From Pseudomonas sp. ANT_H12B (GTDB lineage: Bacteria; Pseudomonadota; Gammaproteobacteria; Pseudomonadales; Pseudomonadaceae), in the NCBI RefSeq assembly GCF_008369325.1, contig NZ_VOBI01000003.1:124001-188000 (forward strand): a stretch of DNA of 64,000 bases, in the 5' to 3' direction. Position 1 is the first letter of the stretch; each line of letters opens with the position of its first letter. The notes under the pieces are model-generated. The model made no database searches and was not told where the DNA came from. It saw nothing but the letters and a program-made list of their open reading frames with translations. Shown here in pieces: positions 1 to 8,525 of the stretch. Both the position numbers and the translations under genes were made by a program.

Positions 1-661
1 TCTGCAACAAAGGTTGTGGGTTGAGGCCACGGCTGTGGAAGTTGTGGTCGATGGACTGGCGGAAATGCATACCGCTGGTGAGCATGCCCAGCGGCAATTC
101 GATCAGCGACTCCCAGCTGAGCGGCGCTTCGCCGAAACTGAAAAAGCGCTGATCGTACAGCAGGCCCATGCGGGTTTCGCTGAATGCCAGGGAATCGAAG
201 CGCTCGCCATCCAGGCGTTCGAGGTAGGACACGCCGAGGTCCAGGCGATTGTTCGCCAGTTGTTCGAGGATCTGCTCGGAGCTGAGGGCCGACAGTTCGA
301 AACGCAGGTTCGGGTGCTCGGCGTGCAGGCGTTGCATCAGGGGCAGCGGATCGAAACTCGACAGCGGCACCACGCCCAAGCGCAACGTACCGACCAGGTT
401 GCCGCGACAGGCTGCCGCCTCAGCGTATAAACCGTCGTAGGCCGCCAGCACCGTGCGGGCCCACGCCAGCACCCGTTCCCCCGGCGCGGTGAAACCTTCG
501 AAGCGTTGGCCGCGGTTGACCAATGGCAACTCGAGTTCTTCTTCGAGGCTGCGCAGGCGCATGGACAAGGTCGGTTGGGTGATGTGACAGCGCGCGGCGG
601 CCTGGCCGAAATGTCGGGTCTCGTCGAGCGCGATGAGGAATTTCAGTTGCTTGATGTCCAT
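1..661 (-). CDS. LysR-family transcriptional regulator (partial, C-terminus outside window)
   Basis: Reading the minus strand from the ATG at 661 gives a typical LysR protein. An N-terminal winged HTH (about residues 1-60, containing FGQAAARCHITQPTLS) is followed by the start of a periplasmic-binding-like effector domain (LRLGVVPLSS, LDLGVSYLERL). About 220 residues are visible and the gene runs off the left edge. It is divergent from the LysM/BON gene at 798, and I recall the same pairing in P. aeruginosa (PA5179/PA5178). The effector and target genes are unknown. The family call is certain; the specific function is not. Confidence 0.9.
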   Translation of the reverse strand, partial: MDIKQLKFLIALDETRHFGQAAARCHITQPTLSMRLRSLEEELELPLVNRGQRFEGFTAPGERVLAWARTVLAAYDGLYAEAAACRGNLVGTLRLGVVPLSSFDPLPLMQRLHAEHPNLRFELSALSSEQILEQLANNRLDLGVSYLERLDGERFDSLAFSETRMGLLYDQRFFSFGEAPLSWESLIELPLGMLTSGMHFRQSIDHNFHSRGLNPQPLLQ

Positions 662-797
662 CTTCGCTCCAGGGCGCGGGAAGGCCCGGATTCTAGCGCT
701 TGGTGGGAGCCTGCGTCATTGGTCGGGTTGGACCCGCAAGTGACAGCCTTGGTCTAGGCTTTTGCGTCTGGACCCTTAATCCCATGGAGAGAACACG

Positions 798-1247
798 ATG
801 AGCCTTTTCAGTTTTCTAAAAGAAGCCGGTGAGAAAATCCTCGATGCGCTGACGCCGGACAAGGCCGAAGCCAACAGCGAAGCGTTGACCAAGCATGTGA
901 AGGATGCGTTGACGGGAATCGATACTTCCAAGATTCAGGTGAAGGTCGAAGGCGAAAAAATCATTGCCACGGGCGAAGCCGCCAGTCAGGAAGAGAAGGA
1001 AAAAATCCTGCTTGCGCTCGGTAACGTGGCGGGTATTAGCGGTGTCGATGACCAGATCACGGTGACCGGGCCGGTGGCCGCGCCAGCGAAGTTTGTCACG
1101 GTAGAGAAAGGAGACACGCTTAGCGCGATTTCCAAGCGTGTGTATGGCGATCCCAACAAGTATCAAAAAATCTTCGAGGCCAACAAACCGATGCTCAAGG
1201 ATCCGAACAAGATTTATCCGGGGCAGTCGTTGCGAATTCCTGAGTAA
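798..1247 (+). CDS. kbp: Kbp/YgaU-like BON-LysM protein
   Basis: 149 residues. A BON domain spans roughly residues 25-92 (VKVEGEKIIATGEAASQEEK, DDQITVTG) and a LysM domain residues 99-149 (VEKGDTLSAISKRVYGD, YPGQSLRIPE). This is the architecture and length of E. coli Kbp (YgaU), a cytoplasmic potassium-binding stress protein. No signal peptide is visible, which fits a cytoplasmic location despite the LysM domain. The start is preceded by GGAGAG. It stands alone, divergent from the LysR gene and followed by a REP-type palindrome. The potassium role is by family; the domains are directly visible. Confidence 0.9.
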   Translation: MSLFSFLKEAGEKILDALTPDKAEANSEALTKHVKDALTGIDTSKIQVKVEGEKIIATGEAASQEEKEKILLALGNVAGISGVDDQITVTGPVAAPAKFVTVEKGDTLSAISKRVYGDPNKYQKIFEANKPMLKDPNKIYPGQSLRIPE

Positions 1248-1269
1248 CCCTCAAGACCGTGTGATGGCC

Positions 1270-1359
1270 ATCGCGGGCAAGCCACGCTCCCACAGGTTTT
1301 AGTCGTTCGTGTTATTTGCGTACGACACAGACCCTGTGGGAGCGTGGCTTGCCCGCGAT
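1270..1359. repeat. REP-type inverted repeat
   Basis: Two arms of about 27 bases (1270-1296 and 1333-1359) are reverse complements and contain CCTGTGGGAGCGTGGC. They surround a short spacer. The GTGGGAGCG core is the widespread Pseudomonas REP/REPIN signature. The element lies between the convergent kbp and yrfG genes. Confidence 0.85.
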
Positions 1360-1373
1360 GCAGGCGACTCGGT

Positions 1374-2036
1374 TTAGAGCCCTGCAATCAACTCCCGATA
1401 ATCCCCCACCGCCGCAAACTCGGCCGTGTCTTTCGGCCCTTTGCGGCTGTCCGGCTCGCTCACCGCCAACAGATGGGCCACGCCAAAATGGCGTGCACTG
1501 CGCAGAATCGGCAACGTATCGTCGATAAACAGACTACGCGCCGGGTCGAAGCCGATGTCTGCCTGCAAGGCATCCCAGAACTGCGGGTTTTCCTTGGCGA
1601 AACCGTAATCGTGCGAACTGATCAACCGTTCGAAGTACGGCGCCAGTTCGATTCTTTCCAGCTTCAATGACAGCGAATCACGATGGGCATTGGTGATCAG
1701 CACCACGCGCTTGCCGGCCTGTTTGATCGCCGCCAGAAAAGTATCCGCATCGGGGCGCAAGGCGATCAGGTCAGCGGTTTCCAGTTTCAGCTCACGCACC
1801 GGCAGCTTCAGCTCGGCGCTCCAGAAGTCCAGGCAATACCACTGCAACTGACCGGCATTGCGTTCGAACAACGGCTGCAATTCCATCTCGGCCATGGCCC
1901 GGCTTACCCCGTGCAACTCGGCGTAACGCTGGGGCAGATGCTCCATCCAGAAATGGTTGTCGTAGTGCAGGTCCAGCAGCGTGCCGTCCATGTCCAGCAG
2001 AACGGTGTCGATGTCGGGCCAGGGCAGCAGGGACAT
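1374..2036 (-). CDS. yrfG: GMP/IMP nucleotidase YrfG (HAD family)
   Basis: 220 residues from the ATG at 2036. HAD motif I is LLDMDGTLLDL (D15, D17), motif II is VVLITNAH, and motif III/IV is FAKENPQFW followed by FIDDTLPIL. E. coli YrfG is a purine nucleotide phosphatase acting on GMP and IMP. The gene is divergent from nudE, and the yrfG-nudE association is conserved in gammaproteobacteria, which supports the specific name. The frame stays open upstream to 2303, but that extension overlaps nudE antisense and has no coding character, so the ATG at 2036 is preferred. Confidence 0.88.
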   Translation of the reverse strand: MSLLPWPDIDTVLLDMDGTLLDLHYDNHFWMEHLPQRYAELHGVSRAMAEMELQPLFERNAGQLQWYCLDFWSAELKLPVRELKLETADLIALRPDADTFLAAIKQAGKRVVLITNAHRDSLSLKLERIELAPYFERLISSHDYGFAKENPQFWDALQADIGFDPARSLFIDDTLPILRSARHFGVAHLLAVSEPDSRKGPKDTAEFAAVGDYRELIAGL

Positions 2037-2126
2037 AAAAAACTTCTCCAGCGGTAAAAAAGATATCCGAGGTAAACAATCAGGATAGGCCGGGTATAGT
2101 AACGCGTTCACGCCAAGGAGCTTTTC

Positions 2127-2693
2127 ATGCGCCAGAAACCCACCATCCTCGCCCGCGAGATCGTCGCCACCAGCCGTTTGTTCTGCGTCGAAGAGCTGAA
2201 GTTGCGCTTTTCCAATGGCGTGGAGCGCACTTACGAGCGACTGGTCGGCAAAGGCGCCGGGTATGGCGCGGTGATGATCGTGGCGATGCTCGATGCGGAC
2301 CACGCGGTGCTGGTTGAAGAGTATTGCGGCGGCACCGATGAATACGAATTGTCCCTGCCTAAAGGCTTGATCGAGCCGGGCGAAGATGTGCTGGCGGCGG
2401 CTGAGCGCGAGCTAAAGGAAGAGGCCGGGTATGGCGCGCGGCAATTGGAGCATTTGACCGAGTTGTCGTTGTCGCCCGGTTACATGAGCCAGAAGATTCA
2501 GGTAGTGCTGGCCACCGATCTGTACGAAGAGCGCCTTGAGGGCGATGAGCCCGAGCCGATGGGCGTGGACAAGATCAACCTGCGTGAGCTGTCGGGCCTG
2601 GCCCAGAACCCGCGATTCACCGAGGGTCGAGCCTTGGCGGCGCTGTACCTGGCCCGTGATCTGCTGACTCAGCGCGGGGTGTTCCAGCCATGA
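2127..2693 (+). CDS. nudE: ADP compounds hydrolase NudE
   Basis: 188 residues, a Nudix hydrolase. The Nudix box runs from G80 to about G101 (GLIEPGEDVLAAAERELKEE) with E86, R94-E95 and E98-E99 in register. NudE cleaves ADP-ribose, NADH and Ap3A-type compounds. The start ATG has AAGGAG upstream. Its last four bases overlap the ATG of cysQ (2690-2693), so the two are translationally coupled. The neighbours yrfG and cysQ match the conserved nudE locus. Confidence 0.92.
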   Translation: MRQKPTILAREIVATSRLFCVEELKLRFSNGVERTYERLVGKGAGYGAVMIVAMLDADHAVLVEEYCGGTDEYELSLPKGLIEPGEDVLAAAERELKEEAGYGARQLEHLTELSLSPGYMSQKIQVVLATDLYEERLEGDEPEPMGVDKINLRELSGLAQNPRFTEGRALAALYLARDLLTQRGVFQP

Positions 2694-3517
2694 ATTTCCC
2701 TCATCCGTTGATGGCGCCAGTGGTTGAATTGGCATTGAAGGCTGGCGACGCGATTCTGCCGTTCTGGCGCACCGGCACCGCCGTGACCGCCAAGGCCGAC
2801 GATTCTCCGGTCACCGCAGCCGACATGGCGGCTCATCATCTGATTCTCGCGGGTTTGACAGCGCTGGACCCGAGCATCCCGGTGTTGTCCGAAGAAGACG
2901 CCAACATTCCCCAGAGCGTGCGCGCCGGGTGGCAGCGCTGGTGGTTGGTGGACCCGCTGGACGGGACCAAGGAATTCATTTCCGGTAGCGAAGAATTCAC
3001 CGTCAACATTGCGTTGATCGAGCACGGGCGGGTGGTGTTTGGCGTGGTGTCGATGCCGACCAATGGGCGCTTTTATGTGGGCGGTGCGGGTCTGGGCGCA
3101 TGGCGTGGTGATAAGGGCGCTGAGCCGCTGCCGATTCAGGTTCGTGAAGTACCGGCGGCGGGTGAAGCGTTTACCGTGGTCGCCAGTCGTCGGCATTCGA
3201 GTCCCGAGCAGGAGCGCTTGCTGGCCGGGTTGAGCGACAGCCTGGGTGAACTGAAATTGGCCAATATCGGCAGTTCGCTGAAGTTTTGTTTGCTGGCAGA
3301 GGGGGCGGCGGATTGTTATCCAAGGTTGGCTCCGACTTCGCAGTGGGACACGGCGGCGGCCCAAGGCGTGTTGGAAGGGGCGGGTGGCGAGGTGCTGGAT
3401 TTGAGCGGTCAGCCGTTCTGCTATCCGGCGCGGGAATCGCTGTTGAATGAGTTCTTTTTGGCGCTGCCGGCGAAAGCAGCCTGGCGCGAAAAACTACTGG
3501 CGTTAGCCCGCAACTAA
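2690..3517 (+). CDS. cysQ: 3'(2'),5'-bisphosphate nucleotidase CysQ
   Basis: 275 residues of the inositol-monophosphatase-like metal-dependent phosphatase family. Metal-binding motifs are visible: SEED (67-70), WWLVDPLDGTKEF with DPLDGT at 88-93, and the C-terminal WDTAAAQGVLEGAGG. CysQ removes the 3' phosphate of PAP formed during sulfate assimilation. The start overlaps the nudE stop (ATGA). A REP element follows directly downstream. Confidence 0.92.
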   Translation: MNFPHPLMAPVVELALKAGDAILPFWRTGTAVTAKADDSPVTAADMAAHHLILAGLTALDPSIPVLSEEDANIPQSVRAGWQRWWLVDPLDGTKEFISGSEEFTVNIALIEHGRVVFGVVSMPTNGRFYVGGAGLGAWRGDKGAEPLPIQVREVPAAGEAFTVVASRRHSSPEQERLLAGLSDSLGELKLANIGSSLKFCLLAEGAADCYPRLAPTSQWDTAAAQGVLEGAGGEVLDLSGQPFCYPARESLLNEFFLALPAKAAWREKLLALARN

Positions 3518-3523
3518 TAAAAT

Positions 3524-3620
3524 CATTCCCACGCTCTGCGTGGGAATGCAGCCCGTGACGCTCCGCGTCACTGGACGCGGAGCGTCCCTTGAGGCATTCC
3601 CATGCAGAGCGTGGGAACGA
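3524..3620. repeat. REP/REPIN cluster
   Basis: Several nested palindromes: CATTCCCACGC..GCGTGGGAATG at 3524-3548, then GTGACGC..GCGTCAC, and a distal copy ending in GAGCGTGGGAACG. This is a typical intergenic repeat of P. fluorescens-group chromosomes, lying between the convergent cysQ and thioesterase genes. Confidence 0.85.
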
Positions 3621-3624
3621 TCAG

Positions 3625-4080
3625 TCAGCGATGGAGGACGTACTGCCCGACAAACTTCACCGCATCCTCCTCACTCCCGGCATTCACAATCCGTGAATGC
3701 AACGTCAGCCGCGCCCGGCCATAGCGCTCATACATCGCCAAAAACTTCTTCCACATCGCCGCACTCGGCGCATGGCAAATGGCTGTGGCATCGGTGGTCA
3801 CCGGTAGCGGATAGCTGATATGGCCTTCGTGAATCACGATGTGCCCGCCCTCAATGCCCTCTTCACGCAGGCGCAGATGCAGCCAACCCCAGCCTGCCAG
3901 CACCGCGCCGCAATACAGGCTGCCGCCGAACATGGTGCTCTTGTGGTTGACGTTGGCCTCCAGCGGCAAGTGCAGGCGCAGTTGCTGATCGTGCCAGTCG
4001 AGCACCTTGACGCCCATGTCCCGCGTGAGGGGAATGTCGCGATGGAGAACGGATTCCAGGTGACGACTGTCGCGGTTCAT
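3625..4080 (-). CDS. Thioesterase-domain protein (YiiD C-terminal type)
   Basis: 151 residues with a single hotdog-fold domain. Visible family features are the segment NHKSTMFGGSLYCGAVLAGW followed by HIVIHEGHISYPLPVT. This matches the thioesterase half of YiiD-type proteins without the GNAT half. The substrate is unknown. It is monocistronic, between cysQ (convergent) and dctD (same strand, 40 bp downstream). Confidence 0.8.
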   Translation of the reverse strand: MNRDSRHLESVLHRDIPLTRDMGVKVLDWHDQQLRLHLPLEANVNHKSTMFGGSLYCGAVLAGWGWLHLRLREEGIEGGHIVIHEGHISYPLPVTTDATAICHAPSAAMWKKFLAMYERYGRARLTLHSRIVNAGSEEDAVKFVGQYVLHR

Positions 4081-4120
4081 TCATGGACCTCTTGGTTGAA
4101 GATGATGGTTTGACGGTAGC

Positions 4121-5515
4121 TCAATCGAGTTCATCAGTGTTTTGGTGAGTGCCGGCATCGGCGAAGTTCAGGCCATGCTTGCGCAGCTTGTCGTGCAAGG
4201 TCTTGCGCGGAATGCCGAGCGCTTCGGCAAGGCTGCGCACGGAACTGTGCGAGCGTGTCAGTTCGGTGGCGATCAGGGTTTTTTCGAAATTTTCCACTTG
4301 CTCGCTGAGCCCGCCACTGACCACTTCCACCGTCGTACCGGCCCCACCATCCGGCGCGCTGTTGTCCAGCGCCAACTCCAGGCCGAGGGCGAAGCGTTCG
4401 GCGGCGTTCTGCAATTCCCGCACGTTGCCTGGCCAGGTATGGCGCAGCAGCAGGGCGCGTTGCCCCGGTTGCAGTTCGTGGGGCGGCAAACCGTGGCGGG
4501 CGCTGGCTTCGTCGGCGAAATGCTGGAACAGCATCAGCGCATCTTCGCCGCGCTCACGCAGCGGTGGTATACGCAGCGGCGCGACGTTCAGGCGGTAATA
4601 CAAGTCGGCGCGGAAGCGCCCCTGATCAGCCGATTGGCGCAGGTCTTCCTTGGTTGCGGCGATGATGCGGATATCCAGTGGAATCAGTTGATTGCCGCCC
4701 AGGCGCTCCACCACCCGCTCCTGCAGCAAACGCAGCAGCTTGACCTGCACATCCAGGCTCATGCTTTCGATTTCATCGAGGAACAGCGTGCCGCCGTTGG
4801 CGAATTCGAACTTGCCGATGCGGCGCTTCTGCGCGCCGGTAAAGGCGCCCGGTTCGTGACCGAACAACTCGCTTTCAACCACCGACTCGGCCAGCGCCCC
4901 GGCGTTGATCGCCACGAACGGACCGTTGCGACGGCTCGACAAGTCGTGCAGCGCCCGGGCCACCACTTCTTTGCCGGCACCGGTTTCGCCGAGGATCAGT
5001 ACGTCGGCCTTGGTTGCCGCCAATGCACCAATCTGCTCGCGCAGGCGCAGCATCGGCGCCGAATGCCCGACCAGTCGGGCACTCAATTCGTTGCGATCGC
5101 TCAAGGCCAGGCGCAGGCTGCGGTTGTCCAGCACCAGCCGGCGCAAGGCCAGCGCGCGGCGCACGCTGTCGAGCAGGGCATCGCTGGCGAAGGGTTTTTC
5201 CAGAAAGTCGTAGGCCCCGGCGCGCATGGCCTGCACCGCCAGCGGCACATCGCCGTGACCGGTGATCAATAGCACCGGCAGCTCAGGGTCCTGGGCGTGG
5301 AGTTCGGTCAGCAGTTCGAGCCCATCCATGCCCGGCATGCGGATGTCACTGACCACCACGCCCGCCCAGTCACGTTCCAGTTGCCCGGCCAGGCCCTTGG
5401 CTTCGGCCAGAGGCAGGATTTTCAGGCCGGCCAGATCCAGCGTCTGGCCCAGTGCCTGGCGCAGGTGGGGATCGTCGTCGATCAACACGACCTGGATGCG
5501 GTTGTCGATGGTCAT
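4121..5515 (-). CDS. dctD: C4-dicarboxylate response regulator DctD (sigma-54 activator)
   Basis: 464 residues from the ATG at 5515. The receiver domain has DDD at 13-15 and the phospho-acceptor D57 (VVVSDIRMPG). The AAA+ domain has GETGAGKE (Walker A) and GAFTGA, the sigma-54 contact loop. A C-terminal Fis-type HTH contains SVRSLAEALGIPRKTLHDK. It is the partner of dctB, whose stop overlaps this ATG by four bases. The pair activates C4-dicarboxylate transporter genes. The order dctB-dctD next to rmlC and near cysQ/nudE/yrfG matches P. aeruginosa as I remember it. The transporter genes themselves are not in the window. Confidence 0.9.
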   Translation of the reverse strand: MTIDNRIQVVLIDDDPHLRQALGQTLDLAGLKILPLAEAKGLAGQLERDWAGVVVSDIRMPGMDGLELLTELHAQDPELPVLLITGHGDVPLAVQAMRAGAYDFLEKPFASDALLDSVRRALALRRLVLDNRSLRLALSDRNELSARLVGHSAPMLRLREQIGALAATKADVLILGETGAGKEVVARALHDLSSRRNGPFVAINAGALAESVVESELFGHEPGAFTGAQKRRIGKFEFANGGTLFLDEIESMSLDVQVKLLRLLQERVVERLGGNQLIPLDIRIIAATKEDLRQSADQGRFRADLYYRLNVAPLRIPPLRERGEDALMLFQHFADEASARHGLPPHELQPGQRALLLRHTWPGNVRELQNAAERFALGLELALDNSAPDGGAGTTVEVVSGGLSEQVENFEKTLIATELTRSHSSVRSLAEALGIPRKTLHDKLRKHGLNFADAGTHQNTDELD

Positions 5516-7326
5516 GCACTTCGGTCCTCGGACGGTTGCAGGCTCACACCCGGTGCGCCTGCGCGCAGCTTCAGGGTAATCAGGGCGCCACCTTCCTTGT
5601 GGTTGGCAAACGACAGTTCCCCACCGAAGGCACGCATCAGGGTATCGCAGATCGCCAGCCCCAGGCCAAGCCCCTGAGTGCGGGTCTTGGTGGTGTAGAA
5701 GGGCTCGCTGGCGCGACCAAGGGCTTCCATGCAAAAGCCTGGACCATTGTCGCGAATGTACAGAGTGACGCCATCGGCGGTGGATTGGGCACTCAACCAG
5801 AGTTTACGCGGCGGACCTTTTTCAGTCAGCGCGTCCAGGGCGTTGGCCAGCAGATTGCCGAGCACCTGACGCAGACGGGTTTCCCCGGCCTCGACCCACA
5901 GGGTGGCGGCCGGCAAGTCGCGAATCAACTCGACCTCCATACTGCGTCGACGCTTGGCCAGCAACGCCAACGCGTCGTCCAGCGCCGGTTGCAGGGCGAC
6001 GCTTTCCGGGGCATGGCGGTCGCGCCGGGCGAAGGCTCGCAGGTGGGCGATGATCGAGGCCATGCGCCCGGTCAATTCGCTGATCAGCTTGAGGTTGCCG
6101 CGCGCATCGTCGGTGCGCTGATGATCGAGCAGTACCTCGGCGTTTTCCGCGTAGCTGCGGATCGCCGCCAACGGCTGATTGAGTTCGTGGCTGATGCTCG
6201 CCGACATCGTCCCCAGCGCCGACAGCTTGCCTGCTTGCACCAGATCATCCTGGGCGCGCACCAGTTCTTGCTGGGCGTGTTCGCGCTCCAGTACTTCCTG
6301 TTTCAGTCGCCGGTTGAGGCCTTCGAGGTCGCTGGTCCGCTCGGCGACCCGGCCTTCCAGTTCGAGGCGGGCCTTGGCTTCGAAGGCGATCCGTTCGAGG
6401 TAATGACGGCGGCGCTGCATCATCAGGCCGAGCAACAGCATCAGCACCAGCAACATTGCACCGCCAATGGCGACGACCGTTCGTACCGGGCGGTCAATCA
6501 GGGTGCGCGGGGCGAGGATGCTGACGTTCCAGCCGGTTTCTGCGATCTGCTGGGTCTGAGTCAGCCAGGCATTGGGGTTGAGCCTCAATGGCTTGGGATC
6601 TCGGGTCGGGTAGGGTTGAATCGCGATAATCGCCTTGCGTTCCTCTGCACTTAGCGGGCGGGTCGAGCGGAATCGCCACTCGGGCCGTGACGTGAGAATG
6701 ACCACGCCGTTGTGGTCAGTCAGCAGCAGTTGTTCCGGAGTTTTGCCCCAGAGACTTTCGGTGTGGTCCAGGTCGACCTTGACCACCAGCACGCCAATGA
6801 TTTTCTCGCCGTTGCGCACGGCGGCGGCGAAGAAATAGCCGCGTTTGGCCGACGTCGTCCCCAAGCCGAAAAAACGTCCGAGCCGCCCATCCATCGCTTC
6901 GCTGAAATACGGCCGGAAGGAAAAGTTGCGGCCGACAAAACTGTCGTGTTTGTCCCAGTTGGAGGCCGCCAGGGTCTTGCCCGTGGTGTCCATCAGGTAC
7001 ATGACTTCGGCGCCGGTCTGGCCGCTGATGTTTTTCAGTAAACGGTTGGCGTTGCCCTGGGTGACACCATCGTCGGGCGCACCCAGGGCCGCGCGCAGGG
7101 CCGGCAGGTCGCCGAGAATCTGCGGCAATACTTCATAACGGTGCAGTGTGCCCAGCAGGTTGGCGACGTAGAGGTCGAGGGTCTGGCGGTTTTGCCCGGC
7201 CAGTTCGCTGCGGTAATAACGCTCGGCCAGATGCTCCAGCGGCCACAGCAACGGCGCCAGGCACAGCGCGAGCAGGGCCAGGCTGCGCCAGCGGGGTCTG
7301 CGGGGGAGGGTCGGAGTCATGAGCAT
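5512..7326 (-). CDS. dctB: C4-dicarboxylate sensor histidine kinase DctB
   Basis: 604 residues. A transmembrane segment at about 14-32 precedes a double-PAS/CACHE periplasmic sensor domain (about 45-280, with FSFRPYFSEAM and RGYFFAAAV typical of DctB). A second membrane segment lies at about 284-303, then a coiled coil (315-365). The HisKA domain has H380 (ASISHELNQPLAAIRSYAEN) and the HATPase domain has NLLANALDAL, DNGPGF and GLGLGLAI. It senses external C4-dicarboxylates and phosphorylates DctD. Start alternatives are 7326 or 7320. Confidence 0.9.
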   Translation of the reverse strand: MLMTPTLPRRPRWRSLALLALCLAPLLWPLEHLAERYYRSELAGQNRQTLDLYVANLLGTLHRYEVLPQILGDLPALRAALGAPDDGVTQGNANRLLKNISGQTGAEVMYLMDTTGKTLAASNWDKHDSFVGRNFSFRPYFSEAMDGRLGRFFGLGTTSAKRGYFFAAAVRNGEKIIGVLVVKVDLDHTESLWGKTPEQLLLTDHNGVVILTSRPEWRFRSTRPLSAEERKAIIAIQPYPTRDPKPLRLNPNAWLTQTQQIAETGWNVSILAPRTLIDRPVRTVVAIGGAMLLVLMLLLGLMMQRRRHYLERIAFEAKARLELEGRVAERTSDLEGLNRRLKQEVLEREHAQQELVRAQDDLVQAGKLSALGTMSASISHELNQPLAAIRSYAENAEVLLDHQRTDDARGNLKLISELTGRMASIIAHLRAFARRDRHAPESVALQPALDDALALLAKRRRSMEVELIRDLPAATLWVEAGETRLRQVLGNLLANALDALTEKGPPRKLWLSAQSTADGVTLYIRDNGPGFCMEALGRASEPFYTTKTRTQGLGLGLAICDTLMRAFGGELSFANHKEGGALITLKLRAGAPGVSLQPSEDRSA

Positions 7327-7425
7327 CGGGCGCCTGTGGGTACAGGCGCATTATGCCTAGGCTTGCGGGCACCGTCTGCGCACCTTGGGTCGGGCCTGCA
7401 TTGTGGTGAAGATTCAGACAGCGTT

Positions 7426-7971
7426 TCAGGAAAAGACGTCAGCGTCCTTGAAGAACGCCGCGGCCTGATCCTTGCCGGACAGTTGCGGTGCTTCGTCCAG
7501 TTGCCAGTCGATGGCCAGGTCCGGATCATCCCAGCGAATGCTGCGCTCGGCCGCTGGGGTGTAGTAATCAGTGGTTTTGTAGAGAAACTCGGCAAAATCG
7601 CTCAGCACCACGAAGCCGTGGGCGAAACCTTCCGGAACCCAGAGCTGGCGATGGTTATCGGCAGAAAGGCGTACGGCGACCCATTTGCCGAAATGCGACG
7701 AGCTGCGGCGGATGTCCACGGCCACATCAAGCACTTCACCGGCCGTGACGCGGACCAGTTTGCCTTGGGTATTCTCCAGCTGGTAATGCAGACCGCGCAG
7801 TACCCCTTTTTGCGAGCGGGAATGGTTGTCCTGAACGAACTTGGTGTCCAGGCCAGTCGCTTTTTCGAAAGCCTTGGCGTTAAAGCTTTCGTAAAAAAAA
7901 CCGCGCTCGTCACCAAATACCTTGGGCTCGATGATCAGTACACCGGGCAGGTCGGTGGTGACTACATTCAT
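7426..7971 (-). CDS. rmlC: dTDP-4-dehydrorhamnose 3,5-epimerase RmlC
   Basis: 181 residues from the ATG at 7971, with GGAG at the usual distance. Catalytic H62 lies in VLRGLHYQ; other family motifs are DERGFFYESF, GEVLDVAVDIRRSS and WVPEGFAHGF. The enzyme makes dTDP-4-keto-L-rhamnose for LPS/exopolysaccharide. Only rmlC is present here: rmlB, rmlD and rmlA are not upstream, where a DUF3916-like ORF overlaps the start codon instead. This suggests the rml operon was broken up in this lineage. Confidence 0.92.
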   Translation of the reverse strand: MNVVTTDLPGVLIIEPKVFGDERGFFYESFNAKAFEKATGLDTKFVQDNHSRSQKGVLRGLHYQLENTQGKLVRVTAGEVLDVAVDIRRSSSHFGKWVAVRLSADNHRQLWVPEGFAHGFVVLSDFAEFLYKTTDYYTPAAERSIRWDDPDLAIDWQLDEAPQLSGKDQAAAFFKDADVFS

Positions 7972-8345
7972 GGTGTTTCTCCAGCAATTGGCATTGGTGG
8001 CCGACATTCTTGCGCAAAGTGGCGTTCGGCGCGAGAGGTGTGGCTAATCTGTCGATAAAACCTTCGAAGTTGCGATGGCTTGTTTATAGCTGCAACCTCC
8101 AATCTGTTAATCAACTTCACCGCCTGGGCACATTCTTTACGTATGGCAGCAGTAGCTTGTTTGCCCTCTACCAGTGTCGTGATAACAGGAATCTTCCAGT
8201 TGCTGTATTTCTGATCGAGAGTGAGGTTGTCAAAAAAGTACCCCTCGAAGCGACAACTCCAAGCCGCAAGTGCTTTCAGTCGACGTGGGATGTTGCGGAT
8301 TTTTTTGTTTGATAGTGCAAGGCGCCGCATTGTCAGGGTGTTCAT
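7968..8345 (-). pseudogene. DUF3916-like protein, probably C-terminally truncated
   Basis: An ORF of 125 residues starting at 8345 (AAGG upstream). Its first 85 residues look like the DUF3916 family (KKIRNIPRRLKALAAW, GYFFDNL, NWKIPVITTLVEGKQATAAI, RKECAQAV). After that the sequence (KLINRLEVAAINK onward) no longer resembles the family as I know it; the usual C-terminal half is missing. The stop codon overlaps the rmlC start. This is probably a transferred, truncated gene or a remnant. The family assignment is from memory of the motif pattern. Confidence 0.45.
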
Positions 8346-8525
8346 TTCTACCTTGAAGGTGCTTGGATCCGTTCGGGCTAATAGGTTGGGGGTCAAGGTC
8401 AGCGGAAGGCAATCCGGGATTTGCGTAGGAAAGTTCACCTGAGAGGTTGCTGGCTTGCAGGGGGGTTGCGTATCGCCCAAAGCAGTGGCGATATAAGCGC
8501 CTAATAAAATTTCAGGGGTTGTTGT

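Noticed and set aside
4142..5272. Plus-strand open frame of 376 codons opposite dctD
   Set aside because: Antisense to a complete sigma-54 activator gene; Gln/Arg-rich low-information product.
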